Below, in pieces: positions 8,296 through 16,575 of a stretch of 39,422 bases of DNA; the stretch's first letter is position 1; the number at the start of each line of letters is the position of its first letter. Under the pieces are notes generated by a model. That model ran no database searches. It saw only the letters and a program-made list of their open reading frames with translations, and was not told the origin of the DNA. The stretch is from Promethearchaeota archaeon (GTDB taxonomy: Archaea; Asgardarchaeota; Lokiarchaeia; Sigyniarchaeales; SOKP01): positions 1 to 39,422 of the forward strand of contig JABXKD010000032.1 in the NCBI GenBank assembly GCA_013375475.1, given 5' to 3'. Position numbers and translations under genes: made by a program.

Positions 8296-8589
8296 TTAAT
8301 CTAAATCTTCTACTAATTTAAGAAATTCGGGGTATTTAATTGCAGTCCAACTTTCTACAAAAGCAGCTCCTGCAGTACGGGAAAGTAAAGAAACTTTTGC
8401 AGCTTCGTGTTCGTTTTCTGCTTCAAAAATATCTATAAAATCATATGGTCCTAGTATTGCGTAATGTGCAATCCATGAAACATTTGGAACTTTATCCTTA
8501 ACTAATCTTAAAAATTCTTCGCCGTGTTGTTTTCGATTTTTTACTAAATTCGGATTTTGAAGTTTAGTTGCTAGAATAAATATCGGCAT
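8296..8589 (-). CDS. GYD domain protein
   Basis: This is a 97-residue protein of the GYD family (dimeric alpha-beta barrel, ferredoxin-like fold). The family hallmark appears as ILGPYDFIDIFEAENEHEA, with AAKVSLLSRTAG in the second half. Members are widespread in archaea and bacteria and have no firm function; some related folds bind small ligands or metals. It is the first gene of the minus-strand trio with Lin0512 and tag. It is divergent from the reductive-dehalogenase-like gene, with 134 bases between the two starts. Confidence 0.85.
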   Translation of the reverse strand: MPIFILATKLQNPNLVKNRKQHGEEFLRLVKDKVPNVSWIAHYAILGPYDFIDIFEAENEHEAAKVSLLSRTAGAAFVESWTAIKYPEFLKLVEDLD

Positions 8590-8723
8590 AGAGAAAATTA
8601 TAATACTTTCACTTATAAATTTCTTCTTAAAATTTTATATTTCATGCTTTAAAATAATATTTAATAGCCTAAACTCTTTTTAAGAAATAGCAAAAAGGAA
8701 ATTAGAAGAGAACGTGGATTGAG

Positions 8724-9833
8724 ATGCAAATCAAAAAAAACATGCCTTACGAGATCGACGAGAATTCCTACAGTCGCTTTGAGCAAAAGAATAACATGCT
8801 TTATAGGAGATTATGGGATAAATCTCTACCTACTTATGGGAAGATGTTCGAGTACAATATAGACACTCATATTAGTTTGGGTGAAGATGGATACTCTAGG
8901 ATTGATTTTGCGTTAGTCGCAGCAGGATGGACTGTTTATGAGAATTTTCCTTTCGCTTTCAGTTGGCATCGAGAGGAATTAATGGACATAGGATACGGGG
9001 TAGACTGGATGAGAGAAAAATATCCCGTTAAAGATTTAAAAACATTTACCGAAAAAACAAAAAAAGCAGCCAAATTTTACGGAGCTTCACTCGTAGGGAT
9101 CGCTGATGTTGATGAAAAATGGATTTATAAAACAGGATTTGTAAGGCCAGCATCAACCAGCGAAGCAGATTCAAAAGAAGCAATTAGAAAAGGTAACGCA
9201 TCTAATTCTATTTTAGAAACCCCGGTTAATTTACCCGAGGGAATCGATAAAGTAATTGTTATGGCTATTGAAATGGACGAAATAGCCATTTCTACTGCCC
9301 CTGCTCAACCTGCTTCCGCTGCAGCAGCCTTAGGTTATTCAAAAATGGCTTTTACAATCGCCTGTTTAGGAGAATTTATAAGAAATTTAGGATATCGAGC
9401 GATTCAATGTGGTAACGATACTGCACTTAGTATTCCGTTGGCAATTGATGCCGGTTTGGGGGCATTAGGGAGAAATGGATTGTTGCTCACACCAGAATAT
9501 GGTCCAAGAGTTAGAATATGTAAAGTTTTTACTGACTTGCCATTAATAGCTGATGATATAAACCTAAGGTTTATCAAAAAAGTTGAAAAATTCTGTAAGA
9601 CATGCTATAAATGCGCTGAGGCTTGTGAAACAGACGCAATAACTAAAGAAATAGACCCTACTTTTGAACCAGCTACAATTTCTAACAATTCATGTGTAAA
9701 AAAATACTATGTTGATGTAGAAAGATGCTTTGAATATTGGATCGAAAATTCAGGTGATTGCGGGAATTGTATTGCTGTTTGTCCTTTCTCCAAAATTAAA
9801 AGTATCAGTACTCCTTCTGAATTTTGGAAATAA
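8724..9833 (+). CDS. Reductive-dehalogenase-like corrinoid/iron-sulfur protein
   Basis: The protein has 369 residues. The central AGLGALGRNGLLLTPEYGPR and the two C-terminal [4Fe-4S] motifs are the signature of RdhA and QueG-type enzymes. Cys 291, 294, 297 and 301 form a C-x2-C-x2-C-x3-C motif. Cys 335, 346, 349 and 353 form C-x10-C-x2-C-x3-C. The longer N-terminal region and the SKMAFTIACLGEFIRNLGYRA segment favour the reductive dehalogenase group, which uses cobalamin to remove halide from organohalides. It has no twin-arginine signal and no neighbouring membrane anchor gene, unlike respiratory RdhA. It is therefore probably cytoplasmic and catabolic, or acts on another substrate. QueG (epoxyqueuosine reductase) is the main alternative. 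Confidence 0.75.
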   Translation: MQIKKNMPYEIDENSYSRFEQKNNMLYRRLWDKSLPTYGKMFEYNIDTHISLGEDGYSRIDFALVAAGWTVYENFPFAFSWHREELMDIGYGVDWMREKYPVKDLKTFTEKTKKAAKFYGASLVGIADVDEKWIYKTGFVRPASTSEADSKEAIRKGNASNSILETPVNLPEGIDKVIVMAIEMDEIAISTAPAQPASAAAALGYSKMAFTIACLGEFIRNLGYRAIQCGNDTALSIPLAIDAGLGALGRNGLLLTPEYGPRVRICKVFTDLPLIADDINLRFIKKVEKFCKTCYKCAEACETDAITKEIDPTFEPATISNNSCVKKYYVDVERCFEYWIENSGDCGNCIAVCPFSKIKSISTPSEFWK

Positions 9834-9901
9834 AATCAAGCTATAATTATAAATTCGAAATCAGAATTATTATTAATCAGAATTATTAAGGGAGAACAAA
9901 A

Positions 9902-10945
9902 TTGAATAGTTTTAAAATAGGCATTATTGGGTCGGGTTTCATTGCTGATCGTCATTGTTATTCATATTCCTTACTACCAAATGTTGAAATTGTGGGGATA
10001 GCATCAAATAATAAGGATGAAGCCAATAATTTATTGAAAAAATATGATATTGTCAATAACTACCTTAAGGATTATGAAGAATTACTAAAATTGGAATGCG
10101 ATGCTGTGTCTGTATGTGTTCCAAATAATCTGCATAAAGAAATAACTTGTAATATATTGAACTCAGGAAAGCATGCTCTTGTAGAGAAACCTTTAGCTAG
10201 AAACATTGAAGAAGCAAGTGAAATGTTAGATGCAGAAAAATCTTCTAATAGAACAATTTTTTACTGCGAAAACAACATGTACGCTCCCTCATTTGGCAAG
10301 GTTAAAGAAATTATTAAGGAAGGGGCTTTAGGGGATATCTATATGGGGCGAGGAAAGGAACAACATTCTGGTCCTCATTCTAGGTGGTTTTACAGATTAG
10401 AAGATTCTGGAGGTGGCTCTTTATTAGATTTAGGAGTGCACGATATTGCCTGCTTAAGTTGGTACCTTGAGTGTGAAGTCAAGGAAGTGTTTTGTCAAAC
10501 TAAAACAATTCAAACGGATCGGGGTGTCTTTGGTGCATGTGAAGTTGAAGATAACGCAATTGGAGTTCTGTATTTTGAAAACGATGCTCAAGTGGTAATT
10601 GAAGAGTCGTGGACTGCTCCGGGAGGTTATGATATGCGATTTGAACTGTTTGGTACTGAAGGTCAAATTAAAGTTGCACCAACTTTCTCTAATTTAGTGA
10701 GTGTGTATAGTAAAAATGGGTATGGTTACGCTATAGAAAAAGCAGAAACAACGAAAGGATGGACATTTCCCGTCCCAAATGAGGCTTGGTCTTTCGGTTA
10801 CCCTCAAGAAATTTCTCACTTCATTGATTGTATGGCAAATAAGCGAAAACCCCTTACTGATGGCAAATACGGTTATAAAATTTTGAATATAGTTGAAACT
10901 ATGTATAAGAGCGCAAAATCGAAAAAATTAGAAGAAGTGGCTTGA
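9902..10945 (+). CDS. Gfo/Idh/MocA family oxidoreductase
   Basis: This is a 347-residue NAD(P)-dependent sugar or inositol dehydrogenase-like protein. The N-terminal Rossmann motif is IGIIGSGFIADRHCYSY (residues 6-22), and the family EKP motif is in HALVEKPLARNIEEA. The C-terminal domain has SGGGSLLDLGVHDIACLSWY, with the Asp and His often used in catalysis. The start is TTG 9902, preceded by a strong AAGGGAG Shine-Dalgarno; no better start exists. It converges with a DegT-type aminotransferase 15 bases downstream. Oxidation to a ketone followed by transamination is the usual partnership in making amino sugars or amino-cyclitols. Confidence 0.88.
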   Translation: MNSFKIGIIGSGFIADRHCYSYSLLPNVEIVGIASNNKDEANNLLKKYDIVNNYLKDYEELLKLECDAVSVCVPNNLHKEITCNILNSGKHALVEKPLARNIEEASEMLDAEKSSNRTIFYCENNMYAPSFGKVKEIIKEGALGDIYMGRGKEQHSGPHSRWFYRLEDSGGGSLLDLGVHDIACLSWYLECEVKEVFCQTKTIQTDRGVFGACEVEDNAIGVLYFENDAQVVIEESWTAPGGYDMRFELFGTEGQIKVAPTFSNLVSVYSKNGYGYAIEKAETTKGWTFPVPNEAWSFGYPQEISHFIDCMANKRKPLTDGKYGYKILNIVETMYKSAKSKKLEEVA

Positions 10946-10960
10946 ACATACCACATAAAC

Positions 10961-12169
10961 TTACTTTTTTAAAGATTTGATGAAGTCTACTACATTATCC
11001 AATTTTTCTCTGTTAGCTAATAACATTTCCTGGGGGAATTCTATACTTCTTGAATAAACATCAGAAACAATTGGGAAATTTATATTGTTGCTTTTCTCCC
11101 CTCCCCAATTGGCCATAGAATAATCGATTCCTTTTTTTAAATTAATATTTTTGAAACAATCTAAACTGTGTAGGGGTGGGTAGCAATCATCTGTAGGAAT
11201 GCCATTTGCATTCAATTTTTCATAAAATTCTGACTTGGTTATACCTCCAAATTTCATAGGTTCAAATATTATAGGAAACACGTACCATCCTAAACGGGTG
11301 GTTCCGGGAGTAGGTTTCATCGTTTTAATTCCATCAATATCGTTTAACTTTTTCATCAAGTAAAAGGCATTTTCGTTCCGTAGTTCATGTTGATTTGGGA
11401 ATTTTTTTAATTGAACTCGTAAAACTGCTGCTTGGTATTCTGTCATTCTATAGTTCGTTCCATAAGAGAAATGGTCGTAGAAGTATTGATTCTTTTTTCT
11501 CCCACAGTCAATATAGGAATAAATTTTATCGGCTAATTCTTCTGAGTTACAAATTATAGCCCCTCCTTCTCCACTTGTAAGAACTTTTGAAGCTTGAAAA
11601 CTAAACGTACCAGCGCTACCCCAATTTCCAACCTTTTTGTTTTTATATACTGAATTATGCGCGTGAGCACAATCTTCGACCACACTTAAATCGTGTTGAA
11701 TAGCAATTTCCATTAAATGTTCCATATCAGTAGGGTTACCTCCTAAGTGGACAGGTACAATTGCTTTAGTTCTTGTTGTGATTAATTTCTCAACGTTATT
11801 AACATCTATTACGAGCGTCTTAGGATTTATATCGCAAAATATTGGGATTGCATTTGTTGCTATTACTGCTGAAGCAGACGCTACGAAAGTATAATCAGAA
11901 ACAATCACCTCATCACCTAAGCCAACATTTAATCCCATGAGCGCGGCTTCTATAGCAACGGTACCATTACATACCGCTACACAGTGTTTGGCTCCTTGAA
12001 ACTTTGCAAATTCTTCCTGAAACGCCCAAACATTATCTCCTTGATGCTCACCTGGAGCCCCACACCACCAATCACCAGATTTAATAACATCCTTTAAGGC
12101 GTTTATCTCGTCATTGTTATGGATAGGCCATTTAGGAAAATTTTTTTTTGCTTCTTGTTCAAACGACAT
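10961..12169 (-). CDS. DegT/DnrJ/EryC1/StrS-type PLP aminotransferase 1
   Basis: This pyridoxal-phosphate enzyme would transfer an amino group to a keto-sugar or cyclitol. The PLP lysine is in SFQASKVLTSGEGGAI. The substrate-side Asp-x-Ala-His segment is VVEDCAHAHNS, and NYRMTEYQAAVLRVQL is the usual C-terminal family motif. The N-terminus (KSGDWWCGAPGEH) and the FSFQASK form resemble the AHBA synthase and scyllo-inosose aminotransferase branch. I use ATG 12169 as start; a TTG two codons upstream (12175) is also in frame. The convergent Gfo/Idh/MocA gene next door fits a two-step ketone-then-amine route, perhaps for surface glycans. Confidence 0.88.
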   Translation of the reverse strand: MSFEQEAKKNFPKWPIHNNDEINALKDVIKSGDWWCGAPGEHQGDNVWAFQEEFAKFQGAKHCVAVCNGTVAIEAALMGLNVGLGDEVIVSDYTFVASASAVIATNAIPIFCDINPKTLVIDVNNVEKLITTRTKAIVPVHLGGNPTDMEHLMEIAIQHDLSVVEDCAHAHNSVYKNKKVGNWGSAGTFSFQASKVLTSGEGGAIICNSEELADKIYSYIDCGRKKNQYFYDHFSYGTNYRMTEYQAAVLRVQLKKFPNQHELRNENAFYLMKKLNDIDGIKTMKPTPGTTRLGWYVFPIIFEPMKFGGITKSEFYEKLNANGIPTDDCYPPLHSLDCFKNINLKKGIDYSMANWGGEKSNNINFPIVSDVYSRSIEFPQEMLLANREKLDNVVDFIKSLKK

Positions 12170-12299
12170 AAACAAATCGACCGTTTTATTAATAGACTAT
12201 CATAAATTTTATGAGTTATTCTAAATATATTTAACAAAATAGATAAAAGTTTCATTCAATAGAGAAATAGAAGGTTTCGACATCAAACGGATACTGAAA

Positions 12300-14009
12300 A
12301 TGAAAGTTATTGATAAAAAGGCAATAGCAGAAGTTCTGGAAAAATATATTTCAGATCTTAGCATAGAAGAAATAGAATTGTCAATTGAAATTCCGCCTCC
12401 AGAGCTTGACTTCACTTATGCATTTCCTTGTTTCAAACTTTCAAAATTTTTCAAGAAAGCTCCAATTCAAATAGCTCAAGATTTATTAGATAAGATTAAA
12501 CAACCCGAATTCATAGAAAAAATTGAAGTAGCTGGTCCTTACTTAAACTTTAAAATCAATCCTAAGTTCATACTTGAAAGCGTTTTTGAATTAAAAAGTG
12601 ATTATGGGAGGATTAGAGAAACCTCAAAAATCGGGCTTAAATCAAGAGTAGTAATTGAATATCCCTCGCCAAACACTAATAAACCTCTTCACTTTGGTCA
12701 TGTTAGAAATATGGTATTAGGTAAGTCTTTATCAAATTTATTACAATACAAAGGTCATAAAGTTTTTCAGGTAAATTTGAACAACGATAGGGGAATACAT
12801 ATCTGTAAGAGTATGCTTGCGTATAAGAAATGGGGAAATAATAGTCAACCAGATAAAAAAGGAGATCATTTTGTTGGAGACTACTATGTGCTTTATAGCA
12901 ATAGGGTTAAAGAAGATAAGGACTTAGCCAAGGAGGCTCAGGATTTATTAATATCTTGGGAAGCAGGTGATCAAGAAACTCTTGATTTATGGAATAAAAT
13001 GAATAAGTGGGCGATAAGTGGTTTTAGAGAAACATATGCTAAATTCAATATCAAATTTGATAAGGAATATAATGAATCTGACTTGTATCTATCAGGAAAA
13101 GAAAAGATTCTAGATGCTTTGAATCGAGGAATCTTTGAAAAAACCGAAGATGGAGCAGTTATCGCTAGATTAAAAGATAAATACAATCTTGAGGACAAAA
13201 TCTTGATTAGGAGTGATGGTACATCAATATACATAACTCAAGACATATATTTAGCTTACAAGAAGAAAGAGGATTTTAATTACGACAGGTCTATTTATGT
13301 CGTAGCTAACGAACAAATCCAACATTTTAAATGGCTTTTTGCTTTATTGGATATGCTTGGATTTAAGGAAGATAATTTTCACTTGTCTTATGGGATGATA
13401 GATCTCCCTAGTGGAAAAATGAAAAGCAGAGAAGGCACAGTCGTCGATGCTGATGACGTGATAGAAGAAGTGGAAAATCTCGCCTTTGAAGAAGTTAACA
13501 AAAGGTATCCAACTCTGACTAATAACGAAAAGAAAAAGAGAGCAAAAACAATTAGTTTAGCAGCAATTATTTTTTACATATTGAAATATAGTTATGTCAA
13601 GGGGTTTATTTTTGAGCCAGATGAGAGTATTTCATTTGAAGGTGAAACAGGTCCTTATATTCAATATTGTTATGCGAGAATTGCATCTATTATTTCGAAA
13701 ACTAAACAAGAGATTGATTTGAACATAAAATGGCAATTATTAGCTCATGAAAAGGAACAGTTTTTAGTAAAACAATTAGCATATTTCCCTGAAATTATCG
13801 ACACAGCTGAGAAAACATATAATATTCATTTAATCCCTCAATATCTACTTACTTTATGCCAAGGATTTAATTCATTTTATTCTGCTTGCCAAGTATTATC
13901 TGATGATAAGGAACTAGAAAAAGCTAGACTTTTACTTATAAGGTGTGTTCAAATCGTAATTAAAATCGGATTGGACATATTAGGAATAGATACATTAAAT
14001 CAAATGTAA
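12300..14009 (+). CDS. argS: Arginyl-tRNA synthetase
   Basis: This is a 569-residue class I aminoacyl-tRNA synthetase charging tRNA-Arg. The HIGH-like motif is HFGH at residues 131-134, within PSPNTNKPLHFGHVRN, the typical ArgS context. The KMSKS-like motif is KMKSREGT at residues 373-380. The N-terminal additional domain (Add1) and the C-terminal anticodon-binding helical domain (DALR-type, ending about residue 569) are both in place, and the length is normal. The ATG start has a GGAT a few bases upstream. It is followed after 25 bases by the ureohydrolase and then deoxyhypusine synthase, a likely operon. Confidence 0.95.
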   Translation: MKVIDKKAIAEVLEKYISDLSIEEIELSIEIPPPELDFTYAFPCFKLSKFFKKAPIQIAQDLLDKIKQPEFIEKIEVAGPYLNFKINPKFILESVFELKSDYGRIRETSKIGLKSRVVIEYPSPNTNKPLHFGHVRNMVLGKSLSNLLQYKGHKVFQVNLNNDRGIHICKSMLAYKKWGNNSQPDKKGDHFVGDYYVLYSNRVKEDKDLAKEAQDLLISWEAGDQETLDLWNKMNKWAISGFRETYAKFNIKFDKEYNESDLYLSGKEKILDALNRGIFEKTEDGAVIARLKDKYNLEDKILIRSDGTSIYITQDIYLAYKKKEDFNYDRSIYVVANEQIQHFKWLFALLDMLGFKEDNFHLSYGMIDLPSGKMKSREGTVVDADDVIEEVENLAFEEVNKRYPTLTNNEKKKRAKTISLAAIIFYILKYSYVKGFIFEPDESISFEGETGPYIQYCYARIASIISKTKQEIDLNIKWQLLAHEKEQFLVKQLAYFPEIIDTAEKTYNIHLIPQYLLTLCQGFNSFYSACQVLSDDKELEKARLLLIRCVQIVIKIGLDILGIDTLNQM

Positions 14010-14034
14010 TTCACAAATAAAAAAGGGGAAAAGC

Positions 14035-14934
14035 TTGACTTTTTTTGACTTTGGGGAAACGATTGATAACGATACGGAATTTGTGTTCTTTGGCATTCCA
14101 TGGAATTATTTAAGCTCTTTAGAAATAGTTGATTCAGCAAAAGCACCACAAAAAATACGTGAAATTTCAGAAAATTTAGGATTGACAACCGAAATGGGGA
14201 TCGAAATACCTAAATTAAAAGTTGTTGATGTAGGAAATGTTGCGATTGAGCCTACGAATATTGAGAACAATATTGTAAAAATAGTAAAGTTTATGAAATC
14301 TATATTTAGTCAAAATAAAAGAATAATTCCAATTATGGTTGGAGGTGACCATTTTTGCACTTATCCCGTAGTAAAAACAATGGGAGATTCTTTTGATAAA
14401 AAAAGCGGATTTGGAGTGCTTATCTTTGACGCTCATCTCGATTTTTATAAAAGCTATGATAAAGGTAAATATTCTCACGCTACAGTTTCCCACCGCATTT
14501 TTGACTTAGAATATGTATCCAACAACAATTTACTTATTGTCGGAACAAGAGATATCGATGTTCCGGAGTTAGATATCACAAAAAAAGAGCAAATTGCTTA
14601 TTTAAACGCTTATACATTTCACGACATCGGATTTAATTCGTTTACAGATAAAATTTTAGCATTTTTTGAAAAATCTAACGCGAAAGATATATACGTTTCG
14701 ATTGATATCGATGTTTTAGATCCCTCTATAGCACCAGGGACGGGATATGCGATTCCAGGAGGATTTTCTTATCGTGAATTATGGCAAATTTTAAGAAAAT
14801 TGGCTGAAAATATCAATATTATTGGTTTTGATGTAGTAGAGGTTTCTCCCAACTTGGATTTACTTAATAATATTACTTCCAATTTGGCAGCTAAATTAAT
14901 AATTGAATTGATTTCTTTTATTTCCAATAAGTAG
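14035..14934 (+). CDS. speB: Agmatinase-type ureohydrolase
   Basis: The protein has 299 residues and belongs to the arginase/agmatinase family, which removes urea from a guanidino compound at a di-manganese centre. The metal ligands are all present: His106 in GGDHF, Asp132, His134 and Asp136 in DAHLDF, and Asp224 and Asp226 in SIDIDVLDP. In archaea such enzymes act on agmatine or N1-aminopropylagmatine in spermidine synthesis. The next gene, deoxyhypusine synthase, uses spermidine, so polyamine synthesis is the best guess; arginase or another guanidine substrate is possible. The TTG start at 14035 is preceded by GGGG at a normal distance. Confidence 0.88.
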   Translation: MTFFDFGETIDNDTEFVFFGIPWNYLSSLEIVDSAKAPQKIREISENLGLTTEMGIEIPKLKVVDVGNVAIEPTNIENNIVKIVKFMKSIFSQNKRIIPIMVGGDHFCTYPVVKTMGDSFDKKSGFGVLIFDAHLDFYKSYDKGKYSHATVSHRIFDLEYVSNNNLLIVGTRDIDVPELDITKKEQIAYLNAYTFHDIGFNSFTDKILAFFEKSNAKDIYVSIDIDVLDPSIAPGTGYAIPGGFSYRELWQILRKLAENINIIGFDVVEVSPNLDLLNNITSNLAAKLIIELISFISNK

Positions 14935-14942
14935 GGAAGTGA
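14935..14942 (+). promoter_or_regulatory. Shine-Dalgarno that fixes the dys start
   Basis: GGAAGTGA begins directly after the stop codon of the ureohydrolase and ends five bases before ATG 14948. The upstream in-frame GTG at 14939 lies inside this signal, so it is unlikely to be the start. Confidence 0.6.
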
Positions 14943-14947
14943 ACATT

Positions 14948-15898
14948 ATGCCGAATGATGACATTAAAAAAAAAATGAAGAAGGTACATCAATTTAGGAT
15001 AGATGAGAAGGATGACATTGTTGATCTTATTTCATCTTTAAAAGACACGGGATTTAACGCTAAACGTTTAGCTGTAGCTTGTGAGATATATAAGAAAATG
15101 ATTCAAGATAAAGACTGTGTTAAATTTTTTGGTCTTGCAGGTGCATTAGTTCCGGCTGGGATGCAAAAAGTCATCCATGATTTTATAAAAGAAGGATTTG
15201 TGGATGTTCTTGTTACTACAGGCGCTTCTTTAACTCACGACATTGCAGAAACTTTAGGTTATCACCATTTACAAGGGGATTTAAGCGCGATAAAAGTTGA
15301 TGATTCTAAGCTGCATAACCAAGAGTTAAATCGAATCTACGATGTATTCTTGCCGAATAAAGTTTACGAAGGGATTGAAGATTTTGTGTCAAAATTAGAG
15401 ATTCCTGACGAAAACATGCCAATTAGCTCATTTTTAAAGTTTCTTGGTAATAAGCTTCCAGAAAATGAAAGTTCTATTCTTAAAATCTGTGCAGAAAAAA
15501 ATGTCCCAATCTTCTGTCCTGCTTTTACTGATTCAGGTTTAGCATTACAATTAGGATTTCATCACCAAAATTTAAACCTTAATCACTTCAAAGACATGTT
15601 AACGATGGTAGATCTAGCATGGGATACTAAACGAGCGGGAGTATGTATTGTTGGTGGTGGAGTTCCTAAGAATTTTATAATGCAATCGCTTCAATTTTGT
15701 CCTAATTCTGCCCAGTATGCAATTCAAATAACTATGGATCGGCCAGAGCAAGGAGGTCTTAGTGGGGCGACTTTAAGCGAAGCTATATCATGGGGGAAGG
15801 TAAGCGAGGAGGCTGAATTCTCAACGGTAATTTCTGATGCCACAATCGCTCTTCCTTTAATATTGTGGTATTTACTGAAATCAAAATCGACAAATTGA
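14948..15898 (+). CDS. dys: Deoxyhypusine synthase
   Basis: This enzyme transfers the butylamine part of spermidine to one lysine of translation factor aIF5A, the first step of hypusine formation, using NAD. Family motifs include FFGLAGALVPAGMQ, LVTTGASLTHDIAE with GYHHLQGD, VGGGVPKNFIMQ, and SGATLSEAISWGKV, in which Lys284 is the catalytic lysine that forms the enzyme-butylamine imine. The length (316 residues from ATG 14948) is normal for archaea. It directly follows the agmatinase-like gene, which fits coupled supply of spermidine. No deoxyhypusine hydroxylase is seen, as expected for archaea. Confidence 0.95.
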   Translation: MPNDDIKKKMKKVHQFRIDEKDDIVDLISSLKDTGFNAKRLAVACEIYKKMIQDKDCVKFFGLAGALVPAGMQKVIHDFIKEGFVDVLVTTGASLTHDIAETLGYHHLQGDLSAIKVDDSKLHNQELNRIYDVFLPNKVYEGIEDFVSKLEIPDENMPISSFLKFLGNKLPENESSILKICAEKNVPIFCPAFTDSGLALQLGFHHQNLNLNHFKDMLTMVDLAWDTKRAGVCIVGGGVPKNFIMQSLQFCPNSAQYAIQITMDRPEQGGLSGATLSEAISWGKVSEEAEFSTVISDATIALPLILWYLLKSKSTN

Positions 15899-15920
15899 GC
15901 TTAATTTCTTGAGTAAATAC

Positions 15921-16385
15921 CTAATAAAATAGCCCATCTAGTTTCTGATCAACTTTCTTAGTACTGGAACCAAAAATGATATCGAGTGATTTCTTAAAAA
16001 TTTTAAATTGGGTAACTTCCGATAAATTTTTTCCTTCATTTTGTATTTTGAATTCCTGGACAACTTTAGATAACAAAGGATTAACAATTTTACTAACATA
16101 TTTGTCGATTTTTTTTTGTCTATCTATGATCGCATATGAAACTAATAATTCCGGTTCGTTACCGTCATCTGATAGGATTTTCGCGTTTATAAAGGCGATA
16201 GTAAATCTATTCCCTTGAAAATATTCTACAGATCCCGTAGAAAATGCCGTTTCTGCAAAGTTCAAAAGAGCAGTAAGTAATCCGCTTCTAAGATCAGCAT
16301 CGATTTTTCCTAAAGTAGTTTTATGATAACTTTTCTTTACTAATGTAAAACCTCTAAACAGTAAACCTACTTCTCGTATTACCAT
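15921..16385 (-). CDS. Longin-like small protein (putative GTPase partner)
   Basis: This 154-residue protein has no certain family. Its first 100 residues alternate beta strands (REVGLLFRGFTLVKKSY; VEYFQGNRFTIAFIN; PELLVSYAIIDRQ) with one long helix (DLRSGLLTALLNFAETAF). This is the order expected of a longin or roadblock-like fold, and similar small proteins are numerous in Asgard genomes beside Rab-like GTPases. The C-terminal half is helical and basic. A match to the same strand-helix pattern is seen in the protein at 36569. It has no membrane segment. The ATG at 16385 lies about 33 bases after a TATA-like element, so the transcript would have a short leader. The function is not established. 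Confidence 0.5.
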   Translation of the reverse strand: MVIREVGLLFRGFTLVKKSYHKTTLGKIDADLRSGLLTALLNFAETAFSTGSVEYFQGNRFTIAFINAKILSDDGNEPELLVSYAIIDRQKKIDKYVSKIVNPLLSKVVQEFKIQNEGKNLSEVTQFKIFKKSLDIIFGSSTKKVDQKLDGLFY

Positions 16386-16544
16386 AATTTGGACGAGTAA
16401 AACATTAAAGCAATAATATACGGTGATTTTTTCAAGAAATCATCCGATAGATATTTTAATTAAAACAATTCTTTGTAATAAATCTAATGTTGATCAAATT
16501 ACCGTTTAGAATCTCGCTTAAATTGAATGTTAAATTTCAGAGAA

Positions 16545-16553
16545 CATATATTA
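16545..16553 (+). promoter_or_regulatory. TATA box of the M29 aminopeptidase gene
   Basis: CATATATTA is centred 27 bases before ATG 16576. No Shine-Dalgarno lies between, so the transcript is probably leaderless. A perfect palindrome sits between this box and the start. Confidence 0.45.
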
Positions 16554-16563
16554 AAGAAAAAAA

Positions 16564-16575
16564 ATTTGATCAAAT
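16564..16575. promoter_or_regulatory. Palindrome ATTTGATCAAAT abutting the M29 start
   Basis: This perfect 12-bp inverted repeat ends at the base before ATG 16576, where transcription should begin. The same 12-mer occurs in the promoter of the radical SAM gene (34771-34782). A partial copy (TTGATCAA) lies at 16490-16497. It is a candidate repressor operator. Confidence 0.35.
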
